From assembly GCA_019096155.1 (NCBI GenBank), contig JAHCVI010000001.1:434001-498000 (forward strand): DNA of 64,000 nucleotides. Direction: 5' to 3'. Below are positions 57,896 to 64,000 of the stretch, piece after piece. The notes beneath the pieces are model-generated. The model ran no database searches. It had not been told where the DNA came from and saw only the letters and a program-made list of their open reading frames with translations. A program made the position numbers and the translations under genes. Within the stretch, counting starts at the first letter, position 1; each line of letters opens with the position of its first letter. Origin of the DNA: Staphylotrichum longicolle (Eukaryota > Ascomycota > Sordariomycetes > Sordariales > Chaetomiaceae).

Positions 57896-60244
57896 TCATT
57901 TCTCTCCTCCCGCGTCGTCCGTCGCATACCGCTTCAGCCCTACATCATTGATGGTGCCCTCTGTGCGGTCAATGATGGTGTCTCGAGGCTGCCAGTTCTC
58001 CTGGAACATCTGCGAGATAAAGTACAGCTCGTGCTCGTAGAGATCATTCTCGGTGTTTGTCTTGATGATGTCCTCTGTTCGGTTCAAAGTGCTCAGCGGA
58101 GCTCGGTCTACAAGCCGCTTGACGATGGATCATACCTCTCTCTTTCAGCAGCACTTTTGTGCGCTCCAGGAACTGGATGTCGTCCACCGACATGTAAGAA
58201 AACGGGGTCATGTGGCGTCTCTTCCAATCCTGTTTGAACGGGTTGCAGGACTCGGTCCGGTAATGGAAGTGCGAGAGGAAGACATTCGCGCTATGATGGC
58301 GCTCTGAAATGAAATTCGGAATGGCATACCTCCGCTAGCAAAGAGTCAGTACGTCCTGTTCAGCCACCCACAAAGGCATGGACAATCCTCACCAGGAGGC
58401 CATGTTTTCGAGCGTTGTGATAATTCTCCGCCGTGATCTTTGCGCAGCTATGGAGAGACATAAAAGTCACCAGATAGATGGTCATCCAGTTCCTGGGGTT
58501 AGTGGCCAGAGTCACCTTCTGAAAGTCTTCCAGCACCTGCTTTCGAAGGGGTTCTAGAACCCCCAACGTCAAGATCATGTCCAGCTGTTGAATCATGACA
58601 GGCGGCAATGGAATCTTTCCGAAGAGCGGGTAGGATTCGTCCTTTGTCTCTGGCTCCATGTCGAGAGTGTCCTCTCCAACGATGTGCTCGGTGGTAGCCG
58701 TTCGGCGGATGGCGAACCACAACCGGAAGAAGTTTCCAAGAAGCTTCCTCTCCTCGTCGGACTAAACCTCTGGGATTAGTGGCCGGCAAAAGGCTCTCTA
58801 GGTCAAAGAGATATCGTACCTCGACTCGCTGCATGTGTTTCCGTGCAAACTCATACGTCTCCTTGACCAACTGGTCGCTGCCGCGGAGGAAGTAGTCCAT
58901 GCACTTGAAAATGTTTGCCTGAACGTACTCCCTCATGTCCTTCACTGCGTTCTTCATATTGACAATGGCGTACGGCGTGGTTTTCTTGAACTTCTTGACG
59001 CCCGTTCGATAATCCACCCACGATCTGTGAATCGAGTCCTTGTGGGGGATGGGGATGAACTTCCGGACAACCAGCTTGAGCGGGGCTTCGCAGACATCTG
59101 ACTGGACCTGAATGGTTCTTGTATCGTGTGACTCCCACTCCGTTATGTCCTTGAGCTTCATCACCGTCCAGCGGAAAGAGAACTCTAGTCCTGGGGCCTT
59201 GCCAGTTCTGTAAAGGGTACATTCGGTCAGTCGGTGTCGAACGCAGGGCAGGTAGTGGACTTTTTGCTTTGAAACTGTCAAGCAAGTGCCGCAGATGCCT
59301 GAAGGGTCATCTTCCACAATTATACACTGCCAGACTATTAGCAGCATGGCTATGCAGCAGCAGCTCATGGTTCTCATACTCTGATTTTCTGCATCCGACA
59401 GCGGACGCATGCCTTGAGTCCCCTCGTTCTGCTTGTCTCTTCCTGTCGCTCACGGTCTCGGAAGGGCCCGCGCCGCTGAGGACGCGCCGTGGGTTGTGGC
59501 TGGACCGGATCCACGGGGATGAAGCGGATCGTGTCGTTCGAGACACTCTGACGAGTGCTGGCGTGAGACTGTACAGGTCTTCCGTAATTCCCGACCGTGG
59601 GCCAAGCAGAAAGCTGAGAAGGTTGGGCATGAGGGTTCTCTATCAACTCCCAAGACTGGGGGCCTGGAAGCGGCTGTGGCTGGGGAGTGAAAACTGCACT
59701 GTCCGAAAATGGGGGTGTTGGAATGTCCGCGCCAAAGGACGGCAAAGAACCGATCAAGTGCGGTGCTGAGTGCGCGGCGTATTGCACACCCACCAGCGGG
59801 AAGTCCCATGCAGACTGAAGGGGCCGACTATATGGCTCAGACGCCGAGGCCTTGGGATTCATGTCCAATCCTGGTGTTGGCGTTTGAACGGGAGCGCTGG
59901 CCGGATTGAGGACTGGGAAGTCCTCTTCCCAGGGGGCAATGTTTTCATATTCCCTGGTAATGTCGTCGTCAATGCCGTCGAAATCGGCGGCACTCGAATG
60001 CCATGGTCCAGCATCTGCCTCAGAGGTACTGTCCTTGCTGTCGTTGTCGGTCGGCCGCCATCGTCAGGAGTATCTGGAGCAACATGGTCTTCGTCATCAG
60101 CGTCCAAGTCGATGACGCGTTGGGACCCTTTAGGATTGCCCTGGAGTTGTCCATGGGGTGCTTCAGGTTGCCCTGGTCATGCTGCGAAGGACCCGACAAG
60201 AGCTGCGCCAAGGGGACATTTATAATCGAAGCCACCCGTTCCAT
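57896..60244 (-). CDS. Zn2Cys6-type transcription factor, 5' part frame-broken
   Basis: Exons from the C-terminus: 57896-58074, 58136-58334, 58393-58761, 58820-59326 and 59380 to about 60244. The Zn cluster is split by an intron: CVRCRMQKIR then C..EDDPSGICGTC, a fungal subtype with long spacers, followed by LPCVRHRLTECTLYRTG and FSFRWTVMKLKDITEW. C-terminal helical blocks follow (ERKLLGNFFRLWFAIRR, NWMTIYLVTFMSLHSCAKI, NPFKQDWKRRHM, ELYFISQMFQENWQPRDT). N-terminal acidic region (RVIDLDADDEDHVAPDTPDD; DFDGIDDDITREYENIAPW) is read in two frames. One base added to the CCC at 60171-60173 and one to the GG at 60049-60050 joins them to PEDRRAMERVASIINVPL. The true start is unresolved: ATG at 60244 is my choice, and the frame is open above it without an ATG. 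Targets unknown. Confidence 0.8.
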
Positions 60245-61783
60245 TGCCCTCCTGTCCTCGGGCGTCAAGGACAGGAGAGGTAACGGGCATGTGTGGCTGT
60301 GGCCGCTTGAATCGCGCCATGTTGTCGACGTCTTCGGGAAGGACACGTCCTCTTCCGTGACTGTCTCGGAGAGTTGAGAATCGTCAGTTGCAGGGGGCAC
60401 AACGAAAGAGAAAGGAAGGAGCAAGCCGGCAAGATGGATGCAGCCAGAGGAAGAAGAGAATTAAATCGTAAAACAAGGGAAAGCAATCAGCAACCTGGCA
60501 CTGTCTGGCACGCAACGTTGAGCAACACGAGACACCTAATCTCTTTTAAACAGCCACGGCGCCTGAGCTACGGCTCAGCAGGGCACCGGACTCGTGTTTG
60601 GGACTCCGAAGATCAGACAAACGGCGCAGTTGACCGGTGGCAAAATTGAGATCCAATTACCTCCATAGCGAGTGGAAGTTGCGACCCTGGGCGCGTGCGC
60701 GATGGCAAGGGACGCGGCTTGGCCGCAACGACGGCGTCTGGTGGCCCGAGGTCACTTCAGCGTCTACCGTACGTTTCGGGCCCGCGGACATGCGGAAGCT
60801 TGTGGGAAAATGTGAAGCGGTCTGAAAGAACTAGCCGTCTTGTACCATGACGCAACATCCCAAGAGGGAAATGCGGCGAGTGAGGGATGTGAGGTTTCTG
60901 GGCATCGTTGAGATTCGGGCGACTGTGCTGGGGCGACAATCACCATTGTGTAACCCGAGGAATGCATCTTGTGCTTCACGAACCCCGCAGGGCGGCCAGA
61001 CCGGTTCCCGATTGGGAATGACAACAATGCCCGGAGTCGTGGGGAAATTCGAGGTACTAAATACCGGCCCGTCCCGCTGGAGCCATTCAAAGTCAGCGTA
61101 CATGGACCTGACGTGGGGCGAGGCACACCAACAAACGCGACACACAATACCTCACCGGTTTCGCTGTTTGAGGAGTGCGTCTCCAAAGCATCCTGGAGCA
61201 CCTGCTGGTACTGCTGGGACAATGGGTCGCTTCTCAAGTGCTGTGGGCTCAAAAGGCGCATCACGCCGCACAACTTAACACCACAGGACCTCAAAAGGCA
61301 GAAATTCGAAGCAGCAAGTGGTTTGTTAGGTTCCAACCGTGGCCAAGTCTGTCATTGCGACTCGGGCCTCCAGAGTCGCCACGGACCAAGTTCAACTGCC
61401 AGTCCCCGGGCGTCGATGCGGTACTGTACCTCCAAGTTCCAATCCCTGATGAGCGAGAGATTGGCGCCTGCCGCGCGATTCCCACCATTCACACCACGAA
61501 CCGCAACCCTCTTTCTTCTCCCGCGGAGCGTGCCTTCTTCCAAAGTTGAGCAAGCGAGTCACGCGGCGGACTGCACATACCTCCCTTTTCATGATTGGAA
61601 GGAGCGGGCCTCCAACGAAGCGATGTGGCAGCCCATCCCGTCGGCAAATGCGGCTTGCGGCCGTCTTTGGTGACCGACGTGAACGGAAGTCTTGATTCTG
61701 GTGGTGTGCTCCGTACCACCATGGCAGAGCCGCGTCCCATAGTCTTCGGGCGGTGAGAAGGGTGAGAACTCGGCAAGGCAGCG
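60245..61783. other. Divergent intergenic region (1.5 kb)
   Basis: Between the Zn2Cys6 factor (minus) and the CmcJ-like gene (plus). It may include the 5' end of the factor gene. Open frames at 60847-61673 overlap in several phases and show no domain, so are rejected. Confidence 0.4.
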
Positions 61784-63474
61784 ATGGTCAGTACTCAATC
61801 CACGACTGCCAAAACCGACTCGTCAATTTCCGGCGCTGCTGCCTTGCAAACCCCAGAAGAAACAAACCTGAAGCGCCCGAGTCTGATGGAGCATCCAACA
61901 ACCAGAGCAGACACCAATCAGGGCGGGAACCATACCGGATTGGGAGCGGACGTTGGTTCAGTGCAGCCTGTCGCTGCTGCTGCGAATGGTCCCGCTGAGA
62001 GTGGGGAATCTGGGGACTGCGGCCTTGTCCGACCCTGGATGTGCTTCTGGCCACCAGACTTTGGCAGTGCGGCCTACAAGAAACTGGAAGCCGAGAATCC
62101 CGATGTGTTGACATGGCGCTTTGACATTGCACGACCGTTTGACCGACCTTGGAGGCTTTGGACAGACCCAGCGCTTGCTGAAGGAGGTGGAAATCCCGTT
62201 GTTCTTAACGGGCTGTCCAGTGAGCACCCTATTAACACATGCTATGAAACTGATGGGTATAAACTCATCTTGTGTCTTAGATATCAGCCATCAAACTCCC
62301 TACCAGCCAAGTCGTGGGTTACCCCAGGCCACCCAGCGGATAAGACAGGCTCTCGATGCCGAGGTTCGCGGGCTTAACCTGCCCACCGTCCAGCCCAAAT
62401 CCTTTCACCATCTCGCACCGGACAAGCTTTACCAAACGCACAAGCCGTACAAATGCCAGCTACCCAAAAACTGCTTTGCTGGTTTTGACATGCACAACCT
62501 CCAGTCAAAAAGCTACCGCGTCAGCATCGCCAATATCGCGGGCCACGAAGACCGGTTCTCACTCGCTGTGTCTGGCTTCGAGTTTGCCAAATGCACGATC
62601 GCCGTTTCGAGCTGGTCTGATGCAAATGTGTCATCAGAGTACCTTCCTGGGCTGGTGAACTGGCTCAAGGAGCGTCTCGGTTGCCACGACGTCTTCTGCT
62701 ACGCCTACAATGTGGGTCAGACGTCCCAGATCACCAAACGTCGACATTGGTGTTTTCTTACGCCCGCGCTGCTTTGCATTGATCTGGTTGGATCCAGAAC
62801 TAATTGTAGCAGTTCCGCCATCATGATACGTCTCAAAAGTCCGAGGGCCACAAGTATGAGTTTAAGCCCCCATTTCTGCGGGCTCACTGCGGTTGGTAAA
62901 CATTTAAGCCTATCTGGAGGTTTCGTCCAGCTCAAGATTTCCAGACGCCACGGAGGCGACTTGCCAGGCCCGACTTCAGCTCTACTTCCCTGACTCCTAC
63001 AAGGAGATGATGCAGGGCCGCGTCCGTTTCATCAAGTCAGACTTGTCACTCCGAGACTTGCGCAGCACACCATTTGCTAACCAGGTGCCGACAGTGTGTG
63101 GCGGCCAATATCCCCCGCACCCGTGGAAGACTGCCCCCTGGCACTCTGCGACTTCCGTACCGTCAACCGTGAAGATCTTGTTCCCATGGACATTGTCTAC
63201 CCGCACTTTATCGACGAAGCCTACGAGGTCAAGCACAACCCCTCACATCGATGGTTCTACAAGAAGGGGATGACACAGGAAGACGCCATTGTCTTCAAAC
63301 TCTATGACAGTTTGAGGAGCGAGGCGACTGGTAAATCAATCGCACGCGGCAAGACATGGATGGAACCCGCTGACATGTCCAGTCTGTCCACATTCCGCTT
63401 TTGTTGACCCATCTGCACCTCTGGATACACCGAGGCGTGCGAGCATCGAGGTCAAGGCGATTGTCCTTGGGTAA
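61784..63474 (+). CDS. CmcJ/AsaB-like hydroxylase/desaturase, one frame break
   Basis: Exons 61784-62219, 62281-62711, 62810-62891, 62937-63035, 63095-63330 and 63383-63474 (~445 residues). An N-terminal extension (about 110 residues, Ser/Thr/Asn-rich then RPWMCFWPPDFGSAAYKKL) precedes the family blocks: YRVSIANIAGHEDRFSLAVS, FEFAKCTIAVSSW, LVNWLKERLGCHDVFCYAYN, ARLQLYFPDSYKEMMQGRVR, FINVWRPISPAPVEDCPLAL, DLVPMDIVYPHF, KHNPSHRWFYKKGMTQEDAI, CPHSAFVDPSAPLDTPRRAS. This family, including CmcJ and AsaB/AsaD, is thought to be iron-dependent hydroxylases of secondary or nitrogen metabolism. One C added to the CC run at 62941-62942 in exon 4 restores phase (otherwise exon 4 ends out of frame). No biosynthetic partner gene lies in the window. 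Confidence 0.83.
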
Positions 63475-64000
63475 GGCGTTCAGAATAACGCCCTAGGAGG
63501 CGAGACTGCGCTCATGATTTCCTATCATACCTGTCGCTACTGAAAGATTACATTCGCATTTGGCTTGGAGGGCAAGCGGGGCAGATTCTGCGGTGGTATC
63601 ATCTCTCATCAGATTGTCAGCGCTCGAATACCCCTGTGTAGGAAGTACTTGGTTATGAGTTCAGAATGGTACCCAAATTTCCAGATCAAGATAGCTGGGC
63701 CCAGCTCTGAGGAAGCAGTAAACTCATCATGCTCGGTGCAGGACCAGGCATCGAGGAGCCGGGTGAATGAGATAGATCCGGAATCCTCCGACGATTTCTG
63801 GCGAGGACGGGATTTATATCTGCCACCTTAAACGGCCAGGTAATGATGGTTTTGATTTCAACACCGCACCCGTTACATGAGCCGTATCCATCGGCATTCG
63901 CGCCGAGCCTGGTCAGAGCCAGTCCCGGGGAAACTCACCCTGGTGCTGGCAGTCTTGGGCAGTTTACCGGGATTGAAGAGGCACTTACAGCCTAACCCCG
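63475..64000. other. Intergenic to window end
   Basis: No coding signal I can support up to the right edge. Confidence 0.4.

Noticed and set aside
60100..60330. Alternative start MARFKRPQPHM for the second Zn2Cys6 factor
   Set aside because: In the frame of later acidic region but interrupted by TGA, and the parallel frame (PEDRRAMERVASIINVPL) looks far more protein-like.
60847..61673. Overlapping plus-strand frames upstream of the CmcJ-like gene
   Set aside because: No motif; contradictory phases.

Overview
The window reads as nuclear DNA of a filamentous ascomycete, most likely a Sordariomycete. Genes are split by short introns (about 50-190 nt) with GT/AG ends and CTRAC/CTAAC-like branch sites. 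The families are fungal ones: DUF4246, PNP-NACHT-ankyrin NLR, LaeA-like methyltransferase, PDR-type ABC transporter, Zn2Cys6 regulators, Egh16/Gas1-like secreted protein and CmcJ/AsaB-like hydroxylase. Species cannot be named from the sequence. I saw no rRNA, tRNA, CRISPR array or intact transposon.

Layout: (1-11.3 kb) a DUF4246 gene running off the left edge, a broken coiled-coil fragment, a PNP-NACHT-ankyrin NLR and a very P/Q-rich protein with a hydrophobic N-terminus. (12.4-19.4 kb) a nine-exon LaeA-like methyltransferase, a secreted HNH nuclease, a DUF676-like serine hydrolase and the NDUFS7 subunit of complex I. (19.8-29.1 kb) a transcription factor with two C2H2 fingers plus a Zn2Cys6 cluster, an MFS transporter, a Dabb protein, a degenerate receiver-domain protein and an aldo-keto reductase. 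(29.3-44.8 kb) an amidoligase, a thioredoxin, a WD40 protein, Dom34/Pelota, a BCS1-like AAA ATPase and a class I methyltransferase. (46.4-54.7 kb) a full-length PDR ABC transporter, a small coiled-coil protein and an Egh16/Gas1-like secreted protein. (55-63.5 kb) two small orphan genes, a second Zn2Cys6 regulator and a CmcJ/AsaB-like hydroxylase.

Housekeeping functions (respiration, ribosome rescue, redox) are interleaved with accessory ones (NLR immunity, drug efflux, secretion, LaeA-like regulation). I see no biosynthetic core enzyme, so this is not a secondary-metabolite cluster.

The most consequential observation is technical. At least seven loci (coiled-coil fragment, amidoligase, thioredoxin, BCS1, ABC transporter, second Zn2Cys6 factor, CmcJ-like gene) are broken by 1-2 nt indels. 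Nearly every break lies in a homopolymer run and is cured by lengthening it, while the downstream frame and introns stay intact. This points to homopolymer under-calling in the assembly rather than to a field of pseudogenes. The biologically most interesting genes are the NLR with near-identical ankyrin repeats, the pseudo-receiver and the C2H2-Zn2Cys6 fusion factor. Exon borders are inferred by eye from splice motifs and frame and may be a few bases off.
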